NCBI GenBank assembly: GCA_964627755.1
Contig: CAZVIH010000054.1
Location: forward strand, 1-33,272
Direction: 5' to 3'
DNA: 33,272 nt
Source: B10-G9 sp964627755
GTDB taxonomy: Bacteria; Chloroflexota; Anaerolineae; Anaerolineales; UBA11858
Shown here: positions 16,883 to 25,055 of the stretch, piece after piece
Numbering within the stretch: position 1 is the stretch's first letter
Layout of the letters: every line of letters starts with the position of its first letter
The notes under the pieces: generated by a model
Databases searched by the model: none
Told to the model about the DNA's origin: nothing
The model's input: only the letters and a program-made list of their open reading frames with translations
Position numbers and translations under genes: made by a program

Positions 16883-16955
16883 AGACAAAACCAACCCATT
16901 TTTCTAAAACAGGGTCCTCGCGGCCACCCATTTTCAAGTGGTTTATAACTTCTAA

Positions 16956-16964
16956 ATTATAACA
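16956..16964 (-). promoter_or_regulatory. Extended -10 promoter of the pyrophosphatase-xdhC unit
   Basis: On the minus strand the sequence reads TGTTATAAT, a complete TGnTATAAT extended -10 element, about 75 nt before the pyrophosphatase ATG. A -35 match at 17 nt is poor, which extended -10 promoters tolerate. It lies between the terminator of the preceding unit (17001-17040) and the gene, so it is well placed to start the transcript running to about 5.07 kb. Confidence 0.6.
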
Positions 16965-17000
16965 GATTGGCAGTCTTCACGCCTAACGCCTCCTGTCCCA

Positions 17001-17040
17001 GTCTAAGAAAAATGCCCAGGACTGTTCACTCCTGGGCATT
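17001..17040 (-). terminator. Intrinsic terminator after the XdhD-like gene
   Basis: An 11-bp perfect stem (17011-17021 with 17030-17040; GC-rich core GCCCAGGA) with an 8-nt loop is followed on the minus strand by TTTCTT. It lies 22 nt after the XdhD-like stop codon. It separates the SsnA/F420/XdhD unit from the pyrophosphatase unit. Confidence 0.88.
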
Positions 17041-17061
17041 CATTCTATTCTGTCAGGCAGT

Positions 17062-20000
17062 TTAATTTCCTCTCAATTCCTGCCAGATCTTTTCCGGAGT
17101 CACTGGGTTATCAAGGATATTTGCCCCACAGGCGTTATATACTGCATTCCCAACTGCGGGAGCGACACCATCCATAGGTATCTCAGCGACAGCCTTGACT
17201 CCGAAAGGATGGGAAGGTTCGTAGGTCTCGATAAAAATAGTATCCAGGATCGGCATTTCATGGGCTTCAAAGATATGGTAATCCCTGAAATTCTTCTCAC
17301 GAGCCCTGCCCTTCTCATCATAAACCATTTCCTCTGAGACCGCATAACCAAGAGCCTGAGTCATTCCTCCTTCGATTTGACCGGAGGCGGTCACAGGGTT
17401 GATGATCACACCCCCATCCACTGCCATCACCAGGTGATCTACAACAACCTGGCCGGTTTCAATATCCACAGTCACTTCGGCAAACTGGGCCGCAAAAGGT
17501 GGTGGAGAAACAGGAGAGACATAGGATCCTACAGACATGATCTGTTCCTGTTTGGCATGGTGGAGTGAATGAAGGGCGATATCTGCCATGGAGACTGCAT
17601 GCCCATCAGGGGCGATTGCACAGCAGTTAGCCAATTCTATTTCCTGGGGATTGAATTTCATCCCTTCCAGACGAGATTCCAGAACCATCACAGCCCTTTC
17701 CCTGATCCTTTCCGCCACTTTATTGGCCGCATCAACGACAGCAGCTCCAGATATATAAGTTGTACTGGAGGCATAGGCGCCCTTGTCAAAGGGGGTAAAA
17801 TCCGTGTCCGACGAGTAAACGATGATGTCATCCAGGTGAACACCTAATATTTCGGCCGCCATTTGACCCAAAACGGTATCTGATCCTGTTCCAAGGTCAG
17901 TTGCGCCTACAAGCAAGTTAAACGACCCATCATCGTTGAGTTTGATACTGGCGCCTCCCATATCCAGGTAAGGGATAGCCGTTCCCTGCATAACCAGCGC
18001 AACGCCTAAACCACGTTTCAGGTACGGTTTTCCAGGCACATCTTTCCAGTTCTTATCCGCCACTTTTTTATCCCAATCAATCGCTTCTTTACCTTTCCTG
18101 ACACAATCTGTCAGCCCATTGGTTTGGATCATCTCCGGGACCGGTTCTCTGCCTTCGCTCCAGGCAACACTGAAGGGATGGATCTCTCCGGCCTGCAGAG
18201 AATTTTTCAAACGGAATTCCAGGGGATCCAACCCTAATTCATGGGCAATAAATTCCATCTGGCGCTCAACAGGCCAGAAACCCTGGGGAACACCATAGCC
18301 GCGATAGGCGCCTGACGGCGGAGTGTTGGTATAGACGATATCAGCATAAAAGCGGATATTGGGAGCTTCGCGGAATGGTCCATCTCCAACATATAAAGCC
18401 ATCGCCTTGGTAGTATTGCCGGTCACCGTCAATGCGTGAGCGCCGTTGGCGCCTGTATCACTCAGGGCATACATGGCATTGGCGGTCATCGTTCCGTCTT
18501 TCTTCACCCCTGTTTTCAGCTTGATTCGCATGGGGTGGCGGGAGCGCGAAGAGACAAATTCTTCTTCCCGGGTGTATACGTATTGGACTGGCTGCCCGGT
18601 GACAATTGTCAGGTGAGCTGCAACATCTTCAATTAACATTTCCTGTTTGCCACCAAAAGCTCCTCCTACACGGGGTTTAATGACCCGGATCCTTCTAACT
18701 GGCAAATCCAGGACTGGTGCGATCATCCTGCGGACATGGAATGGAACCTGGGTGCTGGTTCGAATGACAAGGCGGTCATCCTCATCCCAATAGGTCACCA
18801 CCGCATGAGGTTCAATATGAGCCTGTTGGACCTTTGGAACCTCATACTCCGCCTCGAAGATCTCATCTGCCTGTTTAAACCCTTCCTCGATATCACCAAT
18901 ATCGATCCGGATCTCCGCAGCCAGGTTTTTCGAAGGATCAGAGTCCGCGAAATTGACATAATCATCCTGGTCGTGAATTATCGGCGCGCCAGGTTTCATA
19001 GCTTCACGGGAATCCAGGATCGCTTCCAGGATCTCGTATTCCACTTCGATCGCCTCAACTGCCTTTTGAGCGATCTCCTCAGATTCTGCAGCGACAAATG
19101 CTACCCGGTCACCAACAAAACGGACCTTATTATCAAGGGAATAACAATCCAGCGGACCTGGAATCGGATCTGATTGACCTGCTGTGGAGTACGGCACGCG
19201 GGGCAGGTCCTGATGGGTTAATACACATCGAACACCGGGGATCTCCAGGGCTTTGTCTTTGTTAATGGATTTGATCCTGGCATGAGCATGGGGGCTGAAG
19301 AGCACTTTGGCATATAACATATCCCGGCGCTCAAAATCAGCTGTAAAGGCTGGTTTGCCCTGTACAAGTTTAACAGCATCCACTTTTTCCTTAGGTTTTC
19401 CAACCTGGCGCCATGTATCCGGGCTGTTGCTCACCTTCAATTCAGTGATCACCCTTTCTGCCGTTAAAGTAGATCCATCAACCTTGACCGTCCTGGTAAA
19501 CGGTATGGACTCATTCAAATCAGTGCCCATCCATTCCGGCGGGACCTGAATGGGATCTTCAATAGGCGGTACTTCCTCACCTCGCAGGCGAGCAGCGGCT
19601 CGCAGAACAGCTTCCACAGGTTTCAAATAACCCGTACAACGGCATAAAACGCCAGACAGGGCATCTCTGACCTGTTCCTCTGTTGGTTTAGCCTCCCGGT
19701 CCAAGAGCTCTTTAGCTGCCAAAATCTGGCCTGGAGTACAGTAACCACACTGGATTGCGCCGGTTCTTACAAATTCCTGCTGAAGAATATGCAGTCCTCT
19801 GCCTTCCTTCCAACCCTGTTTGGGATGATCACCAATCATTTCCAAAGTCTCAATTTCATGGCCTTCCGCCTGGGCAGCCAGCACAAGATAGGCATTGACA
19901 GGTTTTCCATCGAGCAGAATCGTATCCGCACCAGATTTCCCGTGTTCATCCCCAAATTTTACACTTCTGAAACCCAATCTCCGCAGTATATAATATAAAC

Positions 20001-20064
20001 GTTCACCCGGTTGAATATTAAGTTGGTAGGTCTGACTATTTATGTTAAGTTCGATATCGATCAT
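17062..20064 (-). CDS. xdhD: XdhD/YgfN-type molybdenum hydroxylase, fused [2Fe-2S] + molybdopterin subunit with one cluster lost
   Basis: A 1000-aa protein with an iron-sulfur half (1-160) and a molybdopterin half (about 215-1000). The catalytic half keeps GGAFGG near 450, GAYRGYG, GATDLGTGSDT, FDKGAYASS and the C-terminal KAVAEIPMDG with the family glutamate. Segments such as the IPYLDMGG and DKGAYASS regions match E. coli XdhD (YgfN), linked in the literature to selenium-dependent or selenate-related hydroxylases. The second cluster is intact (C106, C109, C141, C143). The ferredoxin-type cluster is gone: the C-x4-C-x2-C-x11-C positions are D39, S44, D47 and Y59. The reading frame is otherwise clean. 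AAGGA lies about 9 nt before the ATG, 11 nt after the FAD-like subunit. Substrate and electron acceptor are unknown. Confidence 0.88.
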   Translation of the reverse strand: MIDIELNINSQTYQLNIQPGERLYYILRRLGFRSVKFGDEHGKSGADTILLDGKPVNAYLVLAAQAEGHEIETLEMIGDHPKQGWKEGRGLHILQQEFVRTGAIQCGYCTPGQILAAKELLDREAKPTEEQVRDALSGVLCRCTGYLKPVEAVLRAAARLRGEEVPPIEDPIQVPPEWMGTDLNESIPFTRTVKVDGSTLTAERVITELKVSNSPDTWRQVGKPKEKVDAVKLVQGKPAFTADFERRDMLYAKVLFSPHAHARIKSINKDKALEIPGVRCVLTHQDLPRVPYSTAGQSDPIPGPLDCYSLDNKVRFVGDRVAFVAAESEEIAQKAVEAIEVEYEILEAILDSREAMKPGAPIIHDQDDYVNFADSDPSKNLAAEIRIDIGDIEEGFKQADEIFEAEYEVPKVQQAHIEPHAVVTYWDEDDRLVIRTSTQVPFHVRRMIAPVLDLPVRRIRVIKPRVGGAFGGKQEMLIEDVAAHLTIVTGQPVQYVYTREEEFVSSRSRHPMRIKLKTGVKKDGTMTANAMYALSDTGANGAHALTVTGNTTKAMALYVGDGPFREAPNIRFYADIVYTNTPPSGAYRGYGVPQGFWPVERQMEFIAHELGLDPLEFRLKNSLQAGEIHPFSVAWSEGREPVPEMIQTNGLTDCVRKGKEAIDWDKKVADKNWKDVPGKPYLKRGLGVALVMQGTAIPYLDMGGASIKLNDDGSFNLLVGATDLGTGSDTVLGQMAAEILGVHLDDIIVYSSDTDFTPFDKGAYASSTTYISGAAVVDAANKVAERIRERAVMVLESRLEGMKFNPQEIELANCCAIAPDGHAVSMADIALHSLHHAKQEQIMSVGSYVSPVSPPPFAAQFAEVTVDIETGQVVVDHLVMAVDGGVIINPVTASGQIEGGMTQALGYAVSEEMVYDEKGRAREKNFRDYHIFEAHEMPILDTIFIETYEPSHPFGVKAVAEIPMDGVAPAVGNAVYNACGANILDNPVTPEKIWQELRGN

Positions 20065-20075
20065 GATGATTATCC

Positions 20076-20846
20076 TTAAACGTTCTCAGTAATCTCTTCT
20101 AAACAGCGCTTCACAAGAATTCCTGCGATGTCCGAGCGGTAGGCAGCGCTGGCCCACTGATCATCCGCAATAGAATAGGCATCTCCAGCTGCTTCAACCG
20201 CTCCACCTGCATCAGGGCCATCCAGGACCATCACCGGCTGGTCTCCGTAACCGATCAACACAGCCCGGGTTCGGCCAGCAGGCCATTGAGCGACTGCCGC
20301 TCCAACGATAGGTAGATCGGCAGGAGATCTAGCAACGTAATGATAAGCAGACTGGACACCCTCAGGGATAATTATTTCAGTAATCACCCGGCCGGCCAAT
20401 TTCTCATCCCGTACTGGTAGGAAATCCCCTAACCGGATCTTTTCAACTCCATCCTTCTGCCCGGTGATTAATAATTCCGCATCCAGAGCTAAAAACAGAC
20501 CTCCAATCGCCGAACGGCCGTTGGCCGCAACAAGAGATCCAGCCAAAGTAGCAATCTGGCGCCTGTTGTAGGTTTCCTGGTGTTTGATGCTTTTTTTCAG
20601 TGCGGTTGGGATCAGGTCAGAAACCAGCAGCGTCTGGAGTGTGACCGCTGCCCCAAGGTGAAGGTATTTTCCCTTTTTCTGAATAGCGGTCAGGCCTAGA
20701 TTTTGCAGGTCAGCAACAGCAATTGGTTCTTTAATAATCTCATTTATGAATAACCCTCCTCCCAGCACAATAGTCCGAGGAGATTTTCTAGATACCAGGG
20801 TTAGCAGTTCTTCAAGGCTTTCAGGGCGATTGTATTCAGTGATCAT
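20076..20846 (-). CDS. ygfM: YgfM-like FAD-binding-domain subunit of the XdhD-type hydroxylase
   Basis: A 256-aa homologue of the FAD-binding subunit of molybdenum hydroxylases, close in length to E. coli YgfM (about 260 aa) and shorter than the usual 280-300 aa. The overall pattern is kept (YNRPESLEELLTLV start, FLALDAELLITG, VITEIIIP), but the two FAD motifs are altered: AGGTDL is LGGGLF (28-33), and TIGGN...SPAADT is TLAGSLVAANGRSAI. FAD binding is therefore uncertain. I start at the ATG at 20846, which has GAGGAA about 8 nt upstream. A TTG at 20888 would add 14 unrelated residues. The gene lies 88 nt after the LLM oxidoreductase and 11 nt before the XdhD-like subunit, its obvious partner. 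Confidence 0.82.
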   Translation of the reverse strand: MITEYNRPESLEELLTLVSRKSPRTIVLGGGLFINEIIKEPIAVADLQNLGLTAIQKKGKYLHLGAAVTLQTLLVSDLIPTALKKSIKHQETYNRRQIATLAGSLVAANGRSAIGGLFLALDAELLITGQKDGVEKIRLGDFLPVRDEKLAGRVITEIIIPEGVQSAYHYVARSPADLPIVGAAVAQWPAGRTRAVLIGYGDQPVMVLDGPDAGGAVEAAGDAYSIADDQWASAAYRSDIAGILVKRCLEEITENV

Positions 20847-20934
20847 AATTTGTTTCCTCAGGCAAATAACCCCGGAAAAATAATTCAACTCCAGGGAGAA
20901 ATATCTCTCCAGGGTCAGGATAAATCAAGTAAGT

Positions 20935-21933
20935 TTATTTTGTGGCGAAAGTATCTACCAGCAATTTTACTTCTCCTCCAACCGGATACAAAATGGGTAC
21001 AGTGCAGCCTTCTGCCCGATACTGATCTACCTTTTCACGGGCTACATCTGGTGTTCCAGATGCAGTGATGTGATGGATCAGGTCATCCGTAACAAGATGT
21101 TTGGCAGCTTGGATCTGTTCGTGGGTTGCCGGCCAGCCCAAAATCGACTGGATTTCAGCAACAACATCGTTTGATACCCCTGATGCGATAGCGATATGGG
21201 GTTGCTGAGCCAGGTACTGAGTTAGTAATTGCCTGGTAGAATCCATAGCGGCATCATAATCGTCTGAAACTGAACATACTACCAGCTGGGGCCGATCGAT
21301 GTCATCAATCGTTTTCCCAGCCTTCTTGGCGCCTATTTCGATATTCTCGATGGCCATCTTGTTATATTCCACAGGAACGCAGTAATTCATGACCACGCCA
21401 TCGCAGATCTCTCCAGCCAGCTGGAGCATCTTAGGACCGGTTGCGCCGATCATGATCGGCACATTGCGGGGGTTGGTGTTGCCGTGGACAACGTCCAGCT
21501 CGATATTTTTTACATGCACAAATTCGCCATCAAAGGTCACATTTTCCATATTCAACAAACGGCGCAAAACTTCCACGGTTTCTCGCATGGCTGTCAGCGG
21601 TTTGCGGCGAGTGATTCCAACATTTTCAGCCAGAGGATCCCACCAGGCGCCCATACCGCAGATAATCCGATCGGGTGCAAGGTCATCCAGGGTCAGGAAG
21701 GTTGACGCCAGCAAACCAATATTGCGGGTCCAGTTATTGATCACGCCAGAGCCGATTTTGATCTTCTCCGTAACAGCTGCATAAGCCGCCATAGGAACGA
21801 TGGCATCTCTCACAAGGCGTGATTCAGCCTGCCAAACGGCGTCAAAACCTTTTTCTTCGGCATAACGAACATACTCAAGGCCATCTCGCAGATCGTGAGC
21901 ATCCTGTAAATACAGTGCAGCAGGTTTAGTCAT
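20935..21933 (-). CDS. LLM-class F420-type oxidoreductase (Mer-like)
   Basis: A 332-aa TIM-barrel protein of the luciferase-like monooxygenase superfamily, in the branch that includes F420-dependent methylene-H4MPT reductase and F420-dependent dehydrogenases. Visible signatures are the barrel start (LEYVRYAEEKGFDAVWQAES), the IKIGSGVINNWTRN segment that typically surrounds the cofactor, LAPDRIICGMGAW, and NVPIMIGATGPKMLQLAGEICDG with the later GTPDVAREKV. The superfamily uses FMN or F420. F420 is favoured because CofC, CofD, CofE and an F420 reductase are the next four genes upstream. GGAGGA lies 6 nt before the ATG. Hydride transfer to an unknown substrate is the expected reaction. Confidence 0.87.
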   Translation of the reverse strand: MTKPAALYLQDAHDLRDGLEYVRYAEEKGFDAVWQAESRLVRDAIVPMAAYAAVTEKIKIGSGVINNWTRNIGLLASTFLTLDDLAPDRIICGMGAWWDPLAENVGITRRKPLTAMRETVEVLRRLLNMENVTFDGEFVHVKNIELDVVHGNTNPRNVPIMIGATGPKMLQLAGEICDGVVMNYCVPVEYNKMAIENIEIGAKKAGKTIDDIDRPQLVVCSVSDDYDAAMDSTRQLLTQYLAQQPHIAIASGVSNDVVAEIQSILGWPATHEQIQAAKHLVTDDLIHHITASGTPDVAREKVDQYRAEGCTVPILYPVGGEVKLLVDTFATK

Positions 21934-21967
21934 AGGTATCCTCCATAGTTAATAAATTAAATTACCA

Positions 21968-22576
21968 TTATTCATTAATTCTCAATTCCGCTTCAATTAG
22001 CGCCAGATCCTCAGGTTCATCCAGATCCAATTCCAGCGAGGCCAGATCACAGACCTCCAGGCGTGCTCCAGTGTCAAGGGCTGCTTGACAGTGTTTCTCA
22101 AACGATCCCATGCCATACTTAAATTCAATCAAATCTGGTGGACAGACAAAAAGGGCATTGGTGCCTTCCTTCTTGCGATCCGGTGAAATCACCACTACAG
22201 GTGGATCTTTCCGATGTGCCAGTATTTTGCGGATATCTTCCGCATTCAAGCGTGGTAAATCAGCCGGGAGGACTAAAATACCACAGGTTCCGTAGGATTT
22301 GGCGATCTCTACTGCCCGGGTTAATGCTGTATTCAGACCTGGACTACCATATTCCTGAACTGTCCTCGCTCCCAGATCACGGGCCAAAGCCAGAGCCTCG
22401 GTGTCACGACTTATGACCAGAATATTCTCGATCTCCTCAATTGTAGATAAGACCTGGATAGTATGCTCCAATAAATATTGATTCAAATCTGCCCTTTCTT
22501 CAGCAGAAATCACCTTTGCCAGGCGAGATTTCCCCCTGCGGAGAGGCTTAACTGGTACGATCACCCATACAGCCAT
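21968..22576 (-). CDS. cofC: 2-phospho-L-lactate (or phosphoenolpyruvate) guanylyltransferase, F420 biosynthesis
   Basis: CofC/FbiD family, 202 aa. It activates phospholactate or phosphoenolpyruvate with GTP, giving the nucleotide-linked donor used by CofD. The nucleotidyltransferase start (WVIVPVKPLRRGKSRLAKV, residues 4-22) has the Lys/Arg-rich GTP loop, and GILVLPADLPRLNAEDI (about 98-114) carries the metal-binding DLP motif. GTNALFVCPP follows. A perfect AAGGAGG stands 7 nt before the ATG, which starts 2 nt after the cofD stop. The sequence cannot tell which three-carbon acid is used. Confidence 0.92.
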   Translation of the reverse strand: MAVWVIVPVKPLRRGKSRLAKVISAEERADLNQYLLEHTIQVLSTIEEIENILVISRDTEALALARDLGARTVQEYGSPGLNTALTRAVEIAKSYGTCGILVLPADLPRLNAEDIRKILAHRKDPPVVVISPDRKKEGTNALFVCPPDLIEFKYGMGSFEKHCQAALDTGARLEVCDLASLELDLDEPEDLALIEAELRINE

Positions 22577-22578
22577 TC

Positions 22579-23526
22579 TTAAACCTCCTTAATCAATTGT
22601 TTACCAAATATGATTACTTCTCCCGCCAGGCGGATGCGATCCTGACGGTTTTTCATCCAGGTATCAGCCTGAAGGATCCAGATCTGACCATCAAAAGAGG
22701 AAATTATTTCCTTGATCAAACTCTGGTCCTTCTGATCTATGATAAAACCTGTAATAAAATCTTCATACCCCTCTGCAACAGATAAAGCTGAAGGCTGGAG
22801 ACCCATTTCACGGTACATTTTTGCTGCCGGGCCCTTAACTGCTTCACCGGCGATGATTGGAGAAACTGCCACCACAATTTTCTTTTTTAACGCTTCCAGG
22901 ATCCCCGGAACTGACAAAATCGGGGCGATGCTCACCCAGGGATTAGAAGGACAAACCACAACCAGATCAGCTCCCTCAATTTCAGACAATACGCCTGGAG
23001 CAGGTTTGGCAGCCTCAATATCCTGGAAAATAAATCCGCTGACTTCGGGCTTTGCGCCCAGTTTGACAAAATATTCCTGGAATGGCAGAATACCCTGGTC
23101 AGTTTTCACAAGCGTAGGAACCGGATCATCGCTCATAGGAATGATCCGGGCAGTGATCCCCCAGGTACGGCAAAAATCAGCCATGATACTTGAGAGCGGA
23201 TCCCCTTTTTCCAATCTTCGAGTTCGCTCCAGATGAGTGGCCAGATCGCGATTTCCCAGAGAAAACCAGTCCGGACCCCCCAGCTGTTTGATCAAATCCA
23301 TTGTGTCCCATTGGTCAGAACCTCTGCCCCACCCGTTCTCGGGATTTTCCATTCCCGCCAGGTTATAACAGACTGTATCCAGGTCAGGGGAGATATTTAA
23401 ACCAAAATGCGTAAAATCATCTCCGGTATTGACGATCACGGTTAATTCCACATTGGGTATCAAACGATAGATCCCATCTGCTAATTTTGCACCACCAACT
23501 CCACCAGCCAGAGCTACAACCTTCAT
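22579..23526 (-). CDS. cofD: 2-phospho-L-lactate transferase, F420 biosynthesis
   Basis: CofD/FbiA family, 315 aa. It transfers the phospholactyl or phosphoenolpyruvyl group from the CofC product to the deazaflavin Fo, giving F420-0 or dehydro-F420-0. The N-terminal ALAGGVGGAKLADGIY (5-20) is the conserved glycine-rich loop. NTGDDFTHFGLNISPDLDTV (34-53) holds the DD metal-binding pair, and SLGNRDLATH and VCPSNPWVSIAPIL follow as expected. Length is normal for the family. It lies 44 nt after cofE and directly before cofC. Fo synthase (CofG/CofH or FbiC), needed to make Fo, is not in the window. Confidence 0.95.
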   Translation of the reverse strand: MKVVALAGGVGGAKLADGIYRLIPNVELTVIVNTGDDFTHFGLNISPDLDTVCYNLAGMENPENGWGRGSDQWDTMDLIKQLGGPDWFSLGNRDLATHLERTRRLEKGDPLSSIMADFCRTWGITARIIPMSDDPVPTLVKTDQGILPFQEYFVKLGAKPEVSGFIFQDIEAAKPAPGVLSEIEGADLVVVCPSNPWVSIAPILSVPGILEALKKKIVVAVSPIIAGEAVKGPAAKMYREMGLQPSALSVAEGYEDFITGFIIDQKDQSLIKEIISSFDGQIWILQADTWMKNRQDRIRLAGEVIIFGKQLIKEV

Positions 23527-23570
23527 TCAGATATCACCCTTAATGCCTTCTATTTCATTATAAAAATCCG

Positions 23571-24356
23571 TCAGCGAAATAAATCACTCTCTATATCTCG
23601 CGGAAGTTCCATAAATGAACCATCTCGAAGCGGATAGGGAAATCCGCGAACATGGACTACGGGAAGACCTTCATCAGCTTGCCCCATCATTAATGAAGCA
23701 GCAGCAGCCAGTTCATCCACTGCAGCAATTTGGGTCACTTTCAGTTCATAGCCGAATAAATCCGGCTCTCCCCTTAAGTCTACAATACCTGGAAGACCGG
23801 AAAATCCGATCGAAATCCCAACGGTCCCATTGCGCCAGGCCCGACCATGGGAATCAATGATCAAAACACCTATCTTCTGACCCCAAATCTTTTCTAAATT
23901 CAGGCGTATTTCCCGCGCAGATCGATCAGGATCTTCCGGGAGAAGTAACACGCTTTCATCTTCCGGACCGCCGTCCTGTTTGACATTCGAACGATCGATT
24001 CCGGCATTGGCACACACAAATCCAAGTTTGTGTTCCACCACGATCAAACCGGGTCTATGCCGCAGGACCATTTTACTTTCCTTGAGGATCAACTCCACTA
24101 TCCTGGGGTCTTTATCGGTTTTTTCCGCCAGCTGCTCTGCCTCTGCAGAGACTGTCACAGATTTTAAGTTCACCTTACGCCCTTCCGCCTTCGAGATCAC
24201 TTTCTGGGCGATCACCAGTACATCCCCATCCTGTAAGTCAATCCGATTAACTTCCAGGCAGGCATTCAAGATGTCTGGCAGATTATCCCCTTTTTGGATC
24301 ATGGGAAAATCTGCCAGGGTGATCAAATTTAAAGCATTGCCAGGTTTTGAAGTCAC
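23571..24356 (-). CDS. cofE: Coenzyme F420-0:L-glutamate ligase
   Basis: CofE family, 261 aa. It adds glutamate residues to F420-0 using GTP. Conserved stretches are DGDVLVIAQKVISKAEGR (about 43-60), VCANAGIDRSNV with the metal-binding N/D residues, DSHGRAWRNGTVGISIG (about 168-184) and the GEPDLFGYELKVTQIAAVDELAAAA region. It is the stand-alone form. It lacks the C-terminal FMN-dependent dehydro-F420-0 reductase domain of actinobacterial FbiB, so reduction of dehydro-F420-0, if that intermediate is made, would need another protein. The start codon is GTG with GAGGAG 6 nt upstream, 8 nt after the npdG stop. Confidence 0.94.
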   Translation of the reverse strand: MTSKPGNALNLITLADFPMIQKGDNLPDILNACLEVNRIDLQDGDVLVIAQKVISKAEGRKVNLKSVTVSAEAEQLAEKTDKDPRIVELILKESKMVLRHRPGLIVVEHKLGFVCANAGIDRSNVKQDGGPEDESVLLLPEDPDRSAREIRLNLEKIWGQKIGVLIIDSHGRAWRNGTVGISIGFSGLPGIVDLRGEPDLFGYELKVTQIAAVDELAAAASLMMGQADEGLPVVHVRGFPYPLRDGSFMELPRDIESDLFR

Positions 24357-24364
24357 AAAACTCC

Positions 24365-25015
24365 TCAGGAACCTACAATCTTAATGCTGGCATGTTTAAT
24401 ATCATTGTACTTATTCAAATAAACCAGCACTGCAGTAATGCCTTCCAAGGTAATAGCAATGTCAAGGTCACCCACATAGAAGGCCTTCATACCAGCATCC
24501 CGGATCAACTCGCTGACTTGATCAGCATCTTCGCGAAGGTCCGCGCAAACCAAAACATCGCTGTCCAGTTCTTTTTCTAGATTCTTGAGTGCACTGGCAG
24601 GGATATTCTGGAAAGCAGCCACAACCCGGACATCTTCCCCCAGCAGATCCTGGGCCATGCGCGACGCCGATGGAGGAGCTGGCGGTTTAGGATTTGGAAA
24701 TTTGATCCTGGCTGTAGCATCAACCAGGATTTTTCCCTGCAAATCATCTTTTAATCCGATTAATGCTGCCTCGTGTGCTGCAGCCACCACCGTGAGCACA
24801 TTGATATCCGCCTCCCGGGCTGCAGCGCCGTTTTCCAATCCTCGAACCAATTCTTTTCCAAGGATCTCGTTGATCTCTCCCGCCACCTTAAGGGCTTTTT
24901 CCTCTTGCCGGGAGCCGATGATCACATCATAGCCATTGGAAGCCCAGCGCAGTGCCAGACCGGTCCCTTCGTTTCCTGTTCCTCCCAGGATGGCTATAGT
25001 TGGTTTTTCAGACAT
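24365..25015 (-). CDS. npdG: F420-dependent NADP reductase (F420:NADPH oxidoreductase)
   Basis: Fno/NpdG family, 216 aa. It moves hydride between NADPH and F420. The Rossmann loop is ILGGTGNEGTGLALRWA (8-24), followed by VIIGSRQEEKA, where Ser/Arg bind the 2'-phosphate of NADP. LTVVAAAHEAAL, VDATARIKF and VVAAFQNIPAS match the family. The full-length protein fits the size of characterised members. AGAGAGG lies 6 nt before the ATG. Its place at the head of the cof genes suggests that this cell reduces F420 with NADPH, or recovers NADPH from reduced F420. Confidence 0.93.
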   Translation of the reverse strand: MSEKPTIAILGGTGNEGTGLALRWASNGYDVIIGSRQEEKALKVAGEINEILGKELVRGLENGAAAREADINVLTVVAAAHEAALIGLKDDLQGKILVDATARIKFPNPKPPAPPSASRMAQDLLGEDVRVVAAFQNIPASALKNLEKELDSDVLVCADLREDADQVSELIRDAGMKAFYVGDLDIAITLEGITAVLVYLNKYNDIKHASIKIVGS

Positions 25016-25055
25016 TCACACCTCTCTTATTATTCATCTACTTACTCGTAATTAT

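Noticed and set aside
19880..19960. Missing cysteines in the XdhD-like protein explained by sequencing error or pseudogene decay
   Set aside because: The frame is open for 1000 codons, flanking motifs are intact, and two of the four positions need two base changes each from a Cys codon.
17062..20064. Selenocysteine insertion in the XdhD-like or SsnA genes, given their link to selenium
   Set aside because: No in-frame UGA interrupts these genes. In this enzyme class selenium is thought to be a labile cofactor and not selenocysteine.
20847..20888. TTG start at 20888 for the YgfM-like gene
   Set aside because: GAGGAA lies at the right distance before the ATG at 20846, inside the supposed extension.
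20889..20914. Short direct repeat CTCCAGGG (20889-20896 and 20907-20914) between the LLM gene and the YgfM-like gene
   Set aside because: Eight bases repeated once in an 88-nt gap is weak, and no promoter or hairpin of note accompanies it.
24585..24932. Alanine/serine-rich open frame opposite npdG
   Set aside because: It is antisense to a gene with a full set of F420 reductase motifs. Its composition is that of a shadow frame.
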